Positions 23,401-35,462 of a stretch of 64,000 bases of DNA are shown here, piece after piece. The position numbers and the translations under genes were made by a program. Below the pieces are notes generated by a model. That model saw only the letters and a program-made list of their open reading frames with translations, ran no database searches and was not told the DNA's origin. Position 1 is the stretch's first letter. Each line of letters begins with the position of its first letter. The stretch covers positions 23,502,283 to 23,566,282 of the forward strand of contig NC_045148.1 of assembly GCF_008831285.2 (NCBI RefSeq), read 5' to 3'. This DNA comes from Nymphaea colorata. Its lineage: Eukaryota; Streptophyta; Magnoliopsida; Nymphaeales; Nymphaeaceae.

Positions 23401-25503
23401 AGTATTGGTGTGGATTCTTAGATTTAAATACATTGAGATCACACATAGTGGCTGGGAAGACATATATACGTTACTTTTTTTATGGTTTAATTTTTAAAAA
23501 AAAAAACCAAGGTTAAACTGTTTTTAAATCCAATGTACGGCTTCTACTGTACTTTTGTAAGTGAGATAGATCTGTATGATTGATGTATACACATGCAGCT
23601 ACATTCTATAATGCAATTGTTACATTATGAAGAATTTTTTGATGGAGGAGCAGGATCTGTAACTCAAGCCGCAGCTGCATCTATAAGGGATTATGAACAA
23701 ATCATCTTTACTTTACTCTATGCAACTAAAGTCTTCGCTGATTAAGTCCTGCAATTAATTTTTTATAAAGAATGGGTCAACCTGACCTCTACTGAAACCC
23801 AAAAGATTGCATGTTAATAATTGAAAAAAATAAAAGGGTCTTCACTGGAATTGTGTACAAAACAACGGGTCATCATCAAATTTCCCAATACAGGTATAAG
23901 TGGCTCTTTGTCGACTTCTTTTCCATTTCCTTCTCTCATTTTATCTCTCCTTACTCCCTTGAATCTTGTTTGTCCCCTTCTATTTTTGAGGATTTTACGT
24001 TGAGCAGCTGGAAGCATCTATTGTCACCAGCCATCTGTGGCGATCGGTGAGCAGACCAGAGCTTGAGCAGCAGCAGTAAAAACCCAACAACAACCGATAT
24101 TAATTTTTCTTTCTCTTTCTTCCTCAAGTTTCTTCTTCATTTCTTGCTCTGAGGGTGTCCTAAGGCGAAATCCGGCGCGTCATTTTTTTATTCCTTTTTC
24201 GATCACTTTTCCCCTTTCTTGTTTTCTTGCTGATCTGGCAGATGCCCGGATGAGTTCTTTTTTTCTTGTTTTCTTTTATTGCTCATACTACACCCTGCAG
24301 GAGTTCCTTTGTGCCCTTTTTCCTTAGTAAAACAGAGTCCACCTGACCCCACCTGATGACAGAGAAGTAGCAAATTTGGCTGAAGAAGACATTCTGCACT
24401 CTGCGGTTATCTTCTTCCTTAGTGAAACAGAGTCTACCTGGGGATAATAACAATGAACTTTTTTTATTCATTTATGCCCTTTTCTGTTGTTCTGGAGCAC
24501 AAAGGCTCTATGTGGCACAGGAATTGCACCTCTGGTCCTAAAATATCACATACCATGCACTATATATGAATGAATGATGGCTTCAAGGAAATGTTTTATT
24601 TCAACATCCATTCAGGAAGGCTCCAAGCCCCAAAAATGCACTTGAGTGCTCAAAATGTGACTTATGTGTGTCATCATCATCTAGTTCAGGCATGGCTTGA
24701 CAAGCGAAGGTAAAAGGTGTGCTCGAAAAAAGAAAAAAACTATTATCCTGACGAAATCCCAGTCAAAACCATATTGTGGTTGGTAACCTTTTCTAATTTT
24801 TTTTTCACTTTCACCAGTTATTCCTCACTCTATATAATCGCATTGGCTGGCCATGCAAAAATGACAAGTCTTTTTATTAATTGTTAGTTCATGAGCATTT
24901 TTAAATAGAAAAATGTAGAAAAAGCTCAACATAGCGATATACATATATATATATATATTGATCAATTAGAACTGATTTACCCCATTAATGGTACAATTCC
25001 CACACCCACACCAAAAAAATCCTTCATTTTCTACCTAGGTATCACTTTTATTTTCATTTTCATCATCAACAACAATGTCTTATTGCAGCTATTTACTTAC
25101 CTTTGTGAGATTTTATGTTTACATTTAAAATTACTGTTTACATTTAGCAAACACTACGGTTGCTATTATTCTACCAAAACATTTTTTAATATGAATTTAT
25201 AAACAAATTTAAGAGGCCGATGCATAGATACAGCATGCCCTAAGATTGTAATCTATACTAATTTCAATAGGTAACATTCACAAGTTCATATTAAGAGATT
25301 GTAACGTGGTCATATTACTAATGAAAGAAAATTATGTTTCATTTCAAGATCTGTTAGAAATGGTAGTCATACTATTAATTAATCAATTTTGCATTTAGAA
25401 GATTAGGCTCCTAGTGCTCATCATTGGGAGTGGTATAGAAAATTTGAGCAAGAATAATTGGTAATGCTTTTAAATATATAAAAGATTATATGAAACCTAA
25501 AAA
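20443..25503 (+). repeat. ~5 kb direct duplication, copy 2
   Basis: Second copy of the segment at 13731-18745. It has private small insertions relative to copy 1 (e.g. AAAAGGAGTTGCCTCTT near 23340). Frames that stay open in both copies include the minus frame at 22105-22392 (MFNIASSLHHYRPTTVVF region) and the overlapping plus frame SIKDMSREIHSLQV (about 22394-22513), which ends at TAA in both. Amino-acid replacements between the copies are about as frequent as silent ones, so there is no sign of constraint. It ends at a junction with a TCGAG-type repeat. Confidence 0.85.
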
Positions 25504-25509
25504 ATTTAT

Positions 25510-25670
25510 TGAGTTCATCAAGTTTAATTGAGTTGAGTTCATATTAACTTGAACTGAACTTGTTTATATGCCGGAAATGGACTCTTTTAGTAAATGAGTC
25601 GAGCTCAAGTCGAGCTTTACTGAGTTTGAGTCGAACTTGAGTTCGCTTGACTTGTTGTACATCCATATCC
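25510..25670. repeat. TCGAG-type non-autonomous repeat fragment
   Basis: Contains GAGTCGAGCTCAAGTCGAGC and ends TTGACTTGTTGTACATCC, resembling the right end of the element at 10005-10327. It abuts the end of duplication copy 2. Confidence 0.4.
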
Positions 25671-25679
25671 ACTTTGACA

Positions 25680-26150
25680 CACCCAAATGGGCTTGTCCCC
25701 TATTTATAATGGTGAACATGTTGGTGGTGGGAGGCTTCCAGTTAAGGATGGCATGAATATATTGGCCTTGAATCAGATATCTGACAGAATTGTTTCAAAA
25801 AGATCAGAAGAAGAAAAAATTTAATATTTAACTCAGAAATCAGATCAGTTCAGACTTAAGAAATAATATTCAAATAAATTCACATTTAGATGTACATAAA
25901 TATCCAATTGAATTCAAATTCGTATTTAGTTTTAAACAAAAATCCTATATTCGATGCTCTCACAATATGAAAATCAACCTAAATTGAATTCAGATTCAGA
26001 CATGAATATAAAAATCAGATTCGAATTAGATTCAAATTTGAAATTTGATTTGGGATTCAGATTTGAATACGACATTTCTTTCATTCATATTAAAATCTGG
26101 GTTTGAATCCAAGTATATGAATATTTGAAAAAGCTGATACAGTTAGTAGG
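25680..26150. other. Degenerate AT-rich tract with 'GATTCAGATTTGAAT' motifs
   Basis: Irregular repeats of ATTCAAATT, GATTCAGA and close variants over about 400 bp. No coding. It lies at the 3' edge of the copia relic. Confidence 0.4.
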
Positions 26151-26199
26151 AGAACAATTCTCCATCCCATCTTCATGTAAATCACCATTTAATGTTTAC

Positions 26200-28185
26200 A
26201 TCCATTTGATGTAGCTCTAAGTCAAAAGGAGTTTTGAAAGTAAAATAATCTTCATTCATTGACTTCTTAGTTGAAAATGTTTCATTATAGTCAATGCCAT
26301 CCATTTGAATGAAGCCTTTTAGCAACCATCATTGCCTTGTACCTCTCAATTTTGTCATTAGAGCTTTTTCAGTCTTAAATACCTATTTCCATCATATGTT
26401 TGACTATTTTAGATAGAGCGACAAGGTCCCACACTTGAGTTTTAGCCGTAGAGTTTAACTCTTCTTTTATGGCTTCTATCCAATGTGCAGATTGCATACA
26501 CTCAATGGTTTCCACAAAGGTGATTGGATCATCATCATCTATGAAATCATTGGGCTCCTATAAGTGCACCACATAATCTAGATGAATAACAAATCTTATT
26601 GTCAATGACATGAACAATAAAATATGTAACCTTTTGACCTTTCTGGTTAACCAATGAAGAAGCTACTAATTGTTATAGGGTCAAAAGCCTTTATGTGAGG
26701 GTTATATAATTTGGCTCCTGTTGGATAACTTCAAATGTGCATATATAATAGTGGAGGCTTTCGGCCTGCCAATAACTATGAGGAGCTTTAGAAACAACTT
26801 CAGCCGGTACATTATTCAAATTGTGTGCAGCTATCCTTAAAAACCTCACTCCACAACACAATAAAGAGTGGTGAATAATTCAACATAGAATGAACCATTT
26901 CTTTAAGCATATGATTTCTTCTTTCAGTTGTACCATTCTAATATGCACTAGCGGACATAGTGCACTGAGGTACAATGCCTTCTTCCTTGATAAAACATGC
27001 TAAGGTTCCCTCCTGTTACCCCATCACAGTTCTACGTCCATAGTACTCACCACCTCTATCTGATCAGACACTTGCATTACTTCTCGATTTTGTTTTTCGA
27101 CCTCATACTTAAAGTCTTCCAAAGCTTAATAGACTTCTAATTTTTCAAATAAAGGATAGAGAGAAATTTGCAGTAATAGTCAATAAAAGTGACAAAATAC
27201 CTTTCCCCATATAACATAGGGCAAATGGTTTGCATACATCTGTATGAATAATTTCTACTTTGTTGTTGTTCATTTTAGCACATTTCTTGTATGTATTACT
27301 CTGCTTATACTTAATATGTCCTAAGCGATAGAGCCAAAACATATGGAATTTCATTCAACATGCCACACTTATTACCAATTGATATATTGCCACAAGATAG
27401 AGACTCATGGATCGTAGTTTATCAGTCAAACATGTATAACCAATCCAGATCGAATCTTTCTAAATAAATAATTTTGAATTTTCAAATTAAAACAGTATCC
27501 AAGTTTATCTAGTCAAAAAATAGAAACAAGCCTTCTGCTATAAGATGATACATAAAATGTATCTACTTAAGTTTAAAACGGAACCAGTCTCTAGCATCAC
27601 CTTCAAGTCCCAACGGCCTTGACATGCGAATGCATTTGTTTTCGAAGAAAGTACTTCTCTTATGTTCCATTGGCTCCCTTTTGTTCATAACAGCCTGTAA
27701 GGTATCGGCAATATACAGTGTCACTCGAATTAACCCACCAGTTATTAACTGGAATTTTAATCAAGTTACATTCATGAGAAATTAATGATAAATTATCTTT
27801 CCTAGCCAACAATTCACATACTTTTCACAATTTGTCTTTTTATGTCATTTCTTCTTACAGAAGAAGAACTTCATAGAAGAGACATCTTTTTGACGCTTGA
27901 TAGTAGATTGGTTAGATGTTCATGTAGCAGACTTTTTAGCCTTTTTCTTTATGACATTCTTATTTGGTCTGATTTTATGTTGACTTTTATGAGAAGCCAC
28001 ATGTGCACTATGCACATTCTCACTCTTCAATCTCTCTTCTTCCTCAACACACTTGGATATCAAATCATTGAATGTCTGTCCATCATTATGCATGTTGTAA
28101 GAGATGTTGAAAGAACCTTATTCAGCAGGTGGAAATGATAGAATCAAGTGGACTAAGAGGACCAAAGGAGTTAGCAACTCTAGAC
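26200..28185 (-). mobile_element. Ty1/copia retrotransposon relic (gag to start of RT)
   Basis: Read on the minus strand across many frames, the copia order is clear. Gag C-terminal part: SYNMHNDGQTFNDLISKCVE and EERLKSEN (about 28000-28150), as in TNT1/Tork-like gag. A CCHC-type knuckle CKKKxHKKTNCEKY follows at about 27800-27850. Decayed protease-region landmarks (WWVNSS, a NKREPMEH-like stretch) lie around 27640-27760. Integrase: HTDVCKPF and YFVTFIDYY, with remnants of the RHHHN-core region at 26750-27360. Finally the start of reverse transcriptase: ELNSTAKTQVWDLV and KIERYKAMMVAK, then GIDYNETFS-like sequence (26220-26500). Every domain has stops and frameshifts. RT palm, RNase H and the 3' LTR are missing. 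A possible degraded primer-binding region (CATTAGTACCAATTGTTGGAG) lies at about 29165-29185. The element is an old, 3'-truncated insertion. Confidence 0.85.
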
Positions 28186-28499
28186 TACAGAAGCAGCAAC
28201 CGAAGGCGATTAGATCGCTCACACTTTTCAAAGATTGCTTTCTCATGTGTTGTCTTTTTATTAGTTAAAAGGGCAGACTCATTCACATGAAGCGTTAGGT
28301 ATAGATCCATATATCCTAATGTCAACAGTACAATTTGTTTTCAATAGTAGAATTAGATCCATAAAAAATGAGAATATTACTTGAGCTATAAAAATAACAG
28401 AATTAGGCAATGCAAGTGACAAAAGATATACGTGACCATTCATGCTTGATCAATACAATGAAATAACAAATATAATAATAAGGCCCTTTAAATTTTTTT

Positions 28500-29000
28500 T
28501 TTCCTAAGCAAGTGTGAGAGGCCATTGCGGCCTCACTTTCGTGATAAACCACAACATAACAATACACTTTACTCCCCCTATGCTGTCGGAAGGGTAGGCA
28601 AAAGCCCTCCCCTTCTCCGTTATGATAGGATGGGCCCTCCCCATTTTGTCGTCTTTTTCACAACGGACCAGGCCCCTGACGGGATCTGTTCTGCTGGTGC
28701 TGCTGCAAGGCAAAGAGACGCGAGGCTGCCTGGGTATGTGTTCCTCATCTGCTTCTCTCCCTCTCGTCCAGAAGGAGGCACTTCTATCGATGGGAAAAGA
28801 AAAAGGCAAGCCTGCCACTTGGTGGCCCATGCCCTCCTTTTTCATCGGTGATAGAGAGAAGGGCTTCCGTGCTCCTTTGATTTGCTTCAGGGAGGGCCCA
28901 ACGGCCTTCCATCTACGTCTCCTTCTCGTATACCTGAAGAGGGGTTTGCCGGATGCTGCCGACGGAGGGGACAGAGCCCCTCACTAGCAACCCCTTCTTA
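28500..29000. other. GC-rich insert of unknown nature inside or beside the copia relic
   Basis: Its composition switches sharply from the AT-rich flanks. It begins just after a T-run with GTGAGAGGCCATTGCGGCCTCAC, an imperfect palindrome. Both strands are open for over 100 codons, which GC-rich sequence produces easily. No domain was recognised in either direction. It falls where the copia 5' gag would be expected, so it may be a later insertion. Confidence 0.35.
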
Positions 29001-29009
29001 TTTTATTTT

Positions 29010-29165
29010 TAAAATACTAAAGAGTTACAAGAGAGAGAGGGAATGCAGAGATAGAGTGTGCAAGAGAGCGAGAGCGAGAGAGTTTCAAAATGGCCAGTGA
29101 CAATCTGCCCTCCTCTCTCTCAATAACAAACAAACAGTACATGATACACAGGAGTGTAGAACTTG
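29010..29165. other. GA-rich low-complexity segment
   Basis: GAGAGAG/GCGAGAGCGAGAG runs at 29030-29085, followed by ordinary sequence leading to the possible degraded copia primer-binding site. Confidence 0.5.
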
Positions 29166-29185
29166 TCATTAGTACCAATTGTTGG

Positions 29186-30550
29186 AGTTTTGAAGTAATA
29201 CTAGCCTTCAAATGCACATGCTCAAGCATAAAAATAAATATAGAAGACTTATACTGGTTTCTACCATAATGCACAAAGAGAAGAATGAAGACGAATGACC
29301 TCCTTAGCGAACAACCACGGTCGATGAGCACGAACTCAGAATACCAAAGGTGAGTAAGGATAGGTCCTCATAAATTTTCCACCTCTATTAAACCACTCTT
29401 ACATCATGTGGTATTGAGCAGAGAGTTTGCAGCGCTGGAATCAGACGATCGAGGCGAAGTTGAAACAATAAGAGAATGCCATGGAAGCGCTGATAATAAG
29501 TGAAATAGATCAACCGTGGTTCGGACACGGAGTTCTTTCTGATTCTGTGGTTGGGACACGGAACGCTTCCCTCCTGCGGTTCGGACATGTTACGGATTGG
29601 TCCAATGGGACCCCCGTAAAATGACGCTTTGAAGAGACACCATTGTTGAGAAAGCGTGCCTGTTTCTGTGGACATCCAAGCGACTCGTTGCAGAAAAATC
29701 GACAGAGAGAAGCAGGTCTCTCTCCCTTCAGACAAACACAGCGAGAGGGACGTTTAAAGAAGAGGAGACAATGCCAATGGCGAGCGGTCAGAGGCTGAGC
29801 AAGAATGGCGAGCGGTCAGAAGCATGAGCAAGAAAGAGACAAGAAGAAGAGGTCGGAAGTGAGAGTAAGGAGGAGGCCACATTGTCCCTCTTGCTATTCT
29901 CTCGGAGAGGAGGGACACGAGAATGTCGCAGACTTTTGGTCAGTATCTTGGGAAAATGTTTGGAGTGTGGAATGACTTATATTCATTCATGCTTCCCTTA
30001 AAATACTGAACAAATTGCCAAATGATCAATGATCGATATAAACATATTTCAACTTCTTGCTAGGCTCGGACGTTAGTATGAGACGTTCAGAGTAAAATCC
30101 AGCCTTAAATGAGCTTTGTTTTATTGTCATATATGTAGAGGATGGATGATGTATATATGAAGTCTGGTGGTTTGTTCAATCATATTTGCAGACGATTTTT
30201 CAGCTATAACAACATATTCTTGTATTAAAGTACGAGGTTTATCACTTTTTTTTTCAATAAAAATAAGCTCACTTTTCAATAGGCAGTATCAGAAAAATCA
30301 CCAAAAGAAATTCAAAGCAAGGCTTTGTCGTCCAAATATCAAGCTATCCTTACGGTACTGAAAAAGCGAGAACATAGTAACATACTGTCTAGATCAAATT
30401 ATTGTTTTGACACAGCGTTGGCTTCAAAAAACACCCAATCTCGATGTGACAATCAAACAGGCGGGGATAACAACATAGACTTATTCTGAAAATCAACCGC
30501 CAGGTAATGTAACAAAATCAAGAAGTAAAATGCAATAATGGCACACACAT
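29186..30550. other. Intergenic, possible remnant of copia 5' LTR in its left part
   Basis: If the primer-binding-like motif near 29175 is real, the LTR of the copia relic would occupy the first few hundred bases. I cannot find its partner. The remainder (29700-30550) has no recognisable gene. Confidence 0.3.
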
Positions 30551-30564
30551 TATGTGTAGATAGA

Positions 30565-30695
30565 AGTGGGCACCCGGCTTGGCGAGGCTCGACAATTTTT
30601 AATTAATTTTAAATAAATAAATGCATATATATAATATTTTTCTTATATATTTGTTTGATTAAAATTTAACTGGGCCGGGCCAAGCCCCTCTTTTG
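30565..30695. repeat. Short element with inverted GGGC-rich ends
   Basis: GTGGGCACCCGGCTTGGCGAGGC on the left, an AT-rich core, and ACTGGGCCGGGCCAAGCCCC on the right, so the two ends are roughly complementary. This is the form of a small MITE. No target duplication was confirmed. Confidence 0.35.
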
Positions 30696-31699
30696 TCATT
30701 TTGATGCTACAATTTAGTACTAAGCAATGATTGAAAATAAGAAGACCAAAATTAATGATTGTGGGTGCATCTAGGAGGAACACACCTGTCTTAATTAAAA
30801 AAATTACAAAATAGAAAAAATATATATATACATCTGAGATGAAAATTACTTCATTCTAAATAGTGCAATTCTTGTTTTATATTATCATTTTCCAATTACT
30901 ATTAATATTCACTCCTTTTCAATTCTCAAGGAGATTGACCAATTCGGTACCATTTTTTTGGCAAACTATTTTGACTCGCCCTTAAGTTGACCGGCCAACA
31001 AAATAGTTTTTGGATTAACACTTGTGAAACAGTGTTTGAAATGCGATGGTCTGAAATTAAGTGGATTCTCTCCAAGAAAAGCTCATGATTTGGGTTAGTT
31101 GTATTACTTGATAAGCTGATAAATATGGACCAAGAACCAAAGAGGCACTTTTGTTTAACAAGAAAGTGTTAAGAGCAAAGGTTGGAATGCAAATCAACCA
31201 CCACTAAAATACCAAGCTGATCAAAGGCCGGGAAGTCATCTTGTCGATGGCGAACTTGGTCGTTCCAACTCAACGCATGGTCGATCAGTAGAGCAAGTAT
31301 GACTCCGGCCGATGGGAGGAGCAGCTGGCCATCGTGCCCACCAGATGGAGTGGGGAGGAGAGGTCCAAGAAGAAGAGCGGCTAGGAAAGGGCAGGGGAGT
31401 AAGTGGGAACTGATGTTGTGAATGTGAAATGACCAGAGTCCCTCATATGTGAAAAGGAAAACCCCATAAGATGCCTTGAACAATGGTTTTTTCATTGGTC
31501 AGGAAAAGGGTGTATCTATTTGAACAATCTAATTAGAATTCAAAATGGTTTTCGCATGCTCAACAAGTGCGGGGAGGGATCAACCATTTCAAGAAAGAAG
31601 TTAACCTTAAAACTACAAAGAGGACTGGGCCTATTTTGATATTAGATGGTCCTGACCGATGTGAGTCATGGTAGGATCAAAAGTCATGATGTGCATAAC

Positions 31700-32455
31700 A
31701 GGTACTTACTTTATTTTGGAAAAAAATTATAGTTATATTTTGCCAAAACAGTAAACACCCACTTGCAATGCCATTATAAAATGGTATTGCCCACGCATTC
31801 GTTGAAAATGATGACAACAAAAACAAAGTGTCTGCATCATAAGCTATTAGATAATAAATCAGTTGCCACATGAGAACATTGTGTTTGTTTAAACACTAGT
31901 GACCAAGTATTTGCATTTAACATAGCATAACCATAAAGGACAGTTTGCCCATGATTTCAGCTCAATATTCAATTATTTGCCATAGTTGTACAATTGAAAA
32001 ACGTTTTATAGTAAAGTAATAACTCAAATATCAAAACTGAAATCAGGAACCAGCATTTCAGCAAATACATTTAAATAGCTTACCTATCCACTGAAAACTC
32101 CTAATTCTTCAAGTCTCAACAAGAATTAATTCTATTTCATAAAAAATAAATGTCCGAAACACCCATTTTTACACTAAGGAAAACCAAAAAGAGGGTTAGC
32201 AATTAGACAAATTTTATAAAGTTCACAAAATGCCAAGGAAAACCCACAGATGCCAAACAAATTCTTGAAAAAACTTCAATTGTGACAAGAACTAAAGAAA
32301 AATAAACATAGAGAAGGTTTACATTGAGTAAGACGGAGAGCAAGATTGCTCTTCATGACTCCTTAAGTATTTCCCCGGGTTTCTGCCTTCATCTATCAGA
32401 AAATGTTGCTTTCTTGCCATTTTGGAATTGTCATATTCTTGCCCACTAAGTTATT
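31700..32455 (+). repeat. ~0.7 kb direct repeat, copy 1 (partner 33473-34960)
   Basis: Starts CAGGTACTTACTTTATTTT and shares an ordered series of motifs with the second copy: CATCATAAGCTA, AATAAATCAGTTGC, CATAACCATAAA, CAGCTCAATATTCAA, ATATCAAAACTGAAATC, TTCTTCAAGTC, and GAGCAAGATTGCTCTTC. Identity looks around 75-80 percent. Non-coding in all frames. Confidence 0.65.
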
Positions 32456-33472
32456 TGTAAAGTGAGATAAGGCACTAAATAATCAGCAAGGTGAGCTGGG
32501 AGAAATTTCAGACAGAGAGAGAGAGAGAGAGAAGAAAGTTGCAGATATTCACAGCCAGCCCTAAGAAGATTGTCAAACAAAATGGTCAAAGGAACAGATC
32601 ACAAGACATGACGTTATCAAGTAGAAAAGGTCCTCCCCTGAACAAACATATTGAACTAGAGATTGAATGATCAATCCATGGAAGATGGCACAAACAATGC
32701 ACAAAGCTATAACAAAAACAGACAACATCAACAAATTCAAGAGTGTGAATCCAAAGGAGAATTTGAAAATTCTAATGCATCACAGACTAAACGATCTTCC
32801 AGCAACTTTATCACCGAAACCAACAATCCAACCAGAAATCCCAGAGTTACACACCAAAACATATGAAGTTGGAAATTTTTTTTTCATATCCAAGAAATGA
32901 GAATGAGAAGGAACAAAACAATCATGAATACATCCAATCCATGGGCATACTGAATGGTCTTCCACAAATCCAGTCACCTGAAGCCCAACGGACCTAGAAA
33001 TCCCAAACATTCTTCAACAGAGTTTCTGGAAAAAGATCAAGAAAGAAACAACTACTAGGCTTATCAACTCAATCAGTCGATTGAGAATGAAGGACACCGA
33101 AAAAGAAGAGCAAGAAAGAACTAAATTCATACACATCAAATACGATCAGTACCTAAATTTGAATCAATCTCAGGCTCTCAAAATAATTTTCAAAACAAGA
33201 CCGACAACAAAAATTACTAATTGGCAAGGCCGCTTGTGTCAGCTGGCCTGGGTCCCGGGTACCCCACGGCGGCTCGGCCCACGGCCCAGGTCTACGTGTC
33301 AGTGCTCTGATGCTCTCTCTATCTTTCTCTTCCTGGCTTCTTGCTTTTGGCAGGAAATTTTTGACAGAACCTTAGCAGTTGGTGGGCTTATTGTAGAAAA
33401 TTTTCACGTCATCCTTGATAACTTGCTGTAATTTTGAAAAGTTCCTTCACATTTTCAACGCACTGCTTAACA
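32456..33472. other. Spacer between the ~0.7 kb repeats, no gene
   Basis: Includes a (GA)n tract at 32514-32532. A short GC-rich stretch at 33225-33300 contains GGTCCCGGGTACCCCACGGC. No coding was recognised. Confidence 0.4.
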
Positions 33473-33952
33473 GGTATTTGCTTTATTTTAAAAATTTTAT
33501 GGTTATATTTTGTCAAAACTCTTCTATATCGCAAAAATAGGGCCATTTATTTAGTGAGTAAAATAAGCACTCGAAGTCTGGAATTTCCAATTTCACAAGA
33601 TAAAGAAATCACCAACTTCCAATGCACTAGATCAAGATTTATAAGAATAAAAAAATATGTAGCCTGTTCAAGTTATAAATTAATTTATAAAACTAAACAC
33701 TCAACATTTTCTTAAAACATCTCAAACACATCTATGTCGCTGCCTTTAGAAAAAAAGCCAAATGAATGAAAACCATGAGCAGGCCGCTCTTCAACTAATT
33801 CTCATAAGTTATTTTTATTGGTATACCATCCTTTTTCTCTCTTTGTTTAATTTTGATATAGAAAGGAGGATGCTGAGATGAAAGATGAATACAATCAAAT
33901 TTTCATATTAAAAGAGCTCGAGATTCATTCTCTTTTTCCCTCTCTGCTTTTT

Positions 33953-34012
<60 letters not shown>

Positions 34013-34960
34013 TGAAATTGGTACGTATATGACCATTTGATTTTTCCAGGATAAAAGTTTGAGGGAAATTCAAAGAGAGAAAAAGGTGATGTTTTAGTCT
34101 TTGGCCGTTCAAAAAAATTGGAAAATAGCCTGATATCTTGGAAAAAAATGAAAAAAAGGCTGATTTAGAAAGAGAGAAATTGGTAGGCACATGACCATTT
34201 GATTTTTCCAAGAGAAAAGTGAGAGACAAAGTCAAAGAGAAAAGAAGGGGTGATATTTTAGCCTTTCGCTGTTGAAAGCACAATCGCTTAAACAGTAAAC
34301 AACCACTTGTAAACAGTCCGCATCATAAGCTACTTGCTAATAAATCAGTTGCACATGAGAATATTATCGGTGGTTAAACACTGATGACTAAGTATTTTAC
34401 CTTTAATATACCATAACCATAAAATACAATCTTCCCATAGTTGCAGCTCAATATTCAAGTGTTTGGCACAGCTGTACAGTGGACAAACTTTTTATACAAA
34501 AAGAAATAACACAAATATCAAAACTGAAATCGTCTTTCAGGAAACTACACTTGGCAAACACATTTAAGTAGCTTACCTTTCCACTGAAGACTCTTAATTC
34601 TTCAAGTCGCAACAGGAATTAATTCCATTTCCTAACAAACAGATGGAACTCTCCAGGACATGCCATTTTACCCTAGGAAAACCCAACAAGAGGGTATGAA
34701 ATGAGACCAATTTTCCTGTGTTCATAAATATACCAAGGAAAATACATAGATGCCACACGAATTCTTGAAGAAACTTCATCAATTAAGACATGGACTAAAG
34801 AAAAATAAAAATAGACGTGTTACCCAAGAGGGAGGCAGAGAGCAAGATTGCTCTTCTTGACTCCTTATGTAGTTCGCAGGATTCTGCTTTCTGATCTTTG
34901 AAAATGCTGCATTCTGCCGCTCTAACATTGTCAAGTACTTTGGCATCAACTTAATTGTAA
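33473..34960 (+). repeat. ~0.7 kb direct repeat, copy 2, interrupted by an insertion
   Basis: The left piece 33473-33525 (CAGGTATTTGCTTTATTTT to TTTTGTCAAAAC) and the right piece 34290-34960 (from AGTAAACAACCACTTG) match consecutive parts of copy 1. About 765 bp of foreign sequence sits between them (33526-34289). The right end stops within a few bases of the copia LTR end at 34964, suggesting the copia element landed at that edge. Confidence 0.6.
33526..34289. repeat. Insertion with microsatellite and 162 bp tandem duplication
   Basis: Splits the second ~0.7 kb repeat copy. It contains a (TA)n(GA)n tract (33956-34012) followed by two tandem copies of a 162 bp unit starting AAATTGGTA at 34015 and 34177, each with ATGACCATTTGATTTTTCCA. 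No terminal inverted repeat was recognised. Confidence 0.45.
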
Positions 34961-34963
34961 GCC

Positions 34964-35462
34964 TGTAAAAGAGAAGGATGGATGAAGATGATGAACAAAA
35001 GAAATTAAAGTGGTTCAGAAGAAAAATTCCTACTCCACAACTCAGTCATCAATTTCATGATGATCTGGTTCCCTTAGCACAGTATTTATACATTGCTATG
35101 TCTGATTAGAATTCGAATCAGTTTCCATGGGCATACAATCTGTTTGCTTGAATTTCTCCTTTGGTTTTGAATAGGAGAAACTAACATTCTCCCGAAATCT
35201 TTCATCATTGTGAAGAGGCGTTTTTGTTGCTTGTCCGATTGGCTTTGCTTCCATATTTATTGCTGTTAATTTGCTGGAATTCTGATTTATTGCTGGAGCC
35301 TTATCAAGATGTGTCTTAGTTTCTTGACTCTCGTGGCTGATTTGATTTTCTGCCATATTAGTTATGCCGGATTTCCTGCAGTGATAATCCACGCCTGATC
35401 TCCTGGAGTTACGAATCGTTAAAGACACACCTGATTTTCTTGAGTGAGCCGGTGCGTTATCA
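34964..35462 (-). repeat. 3' LTR of the second copia element
   Basis: On the minus strand a purine tract (GGGGGGA, 35463-35470) is followed directly by TGATAACGCACC, the start of an LTR. The segment ends TTTTACA at 34964, giving a TG...CA bounded length of 499 bp. A TATA-box candidate (GTATAAATAC) lies at 35082-35091, some 370 bp in, where the U3/R boundary would be. No second LTR is in the window, so target duplications cannot be checked. Confidence 0.6.

Noticed and set aside
13731-25503. The ~5 kb direct repeats as giant LTRs of one retrotransposon
   Set aside because: Ends are not TG...CA, no primer-binding site or polypurine tract flanks the 1.6 kb spacer, and the spacer has no pol.
28504-28987. 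Overlapping 100-codon frames on both strands as a gene
   Set aside because: Both strands open over the same GC-rich 0.5 kb, with no homology recognised; composition explains the openness.
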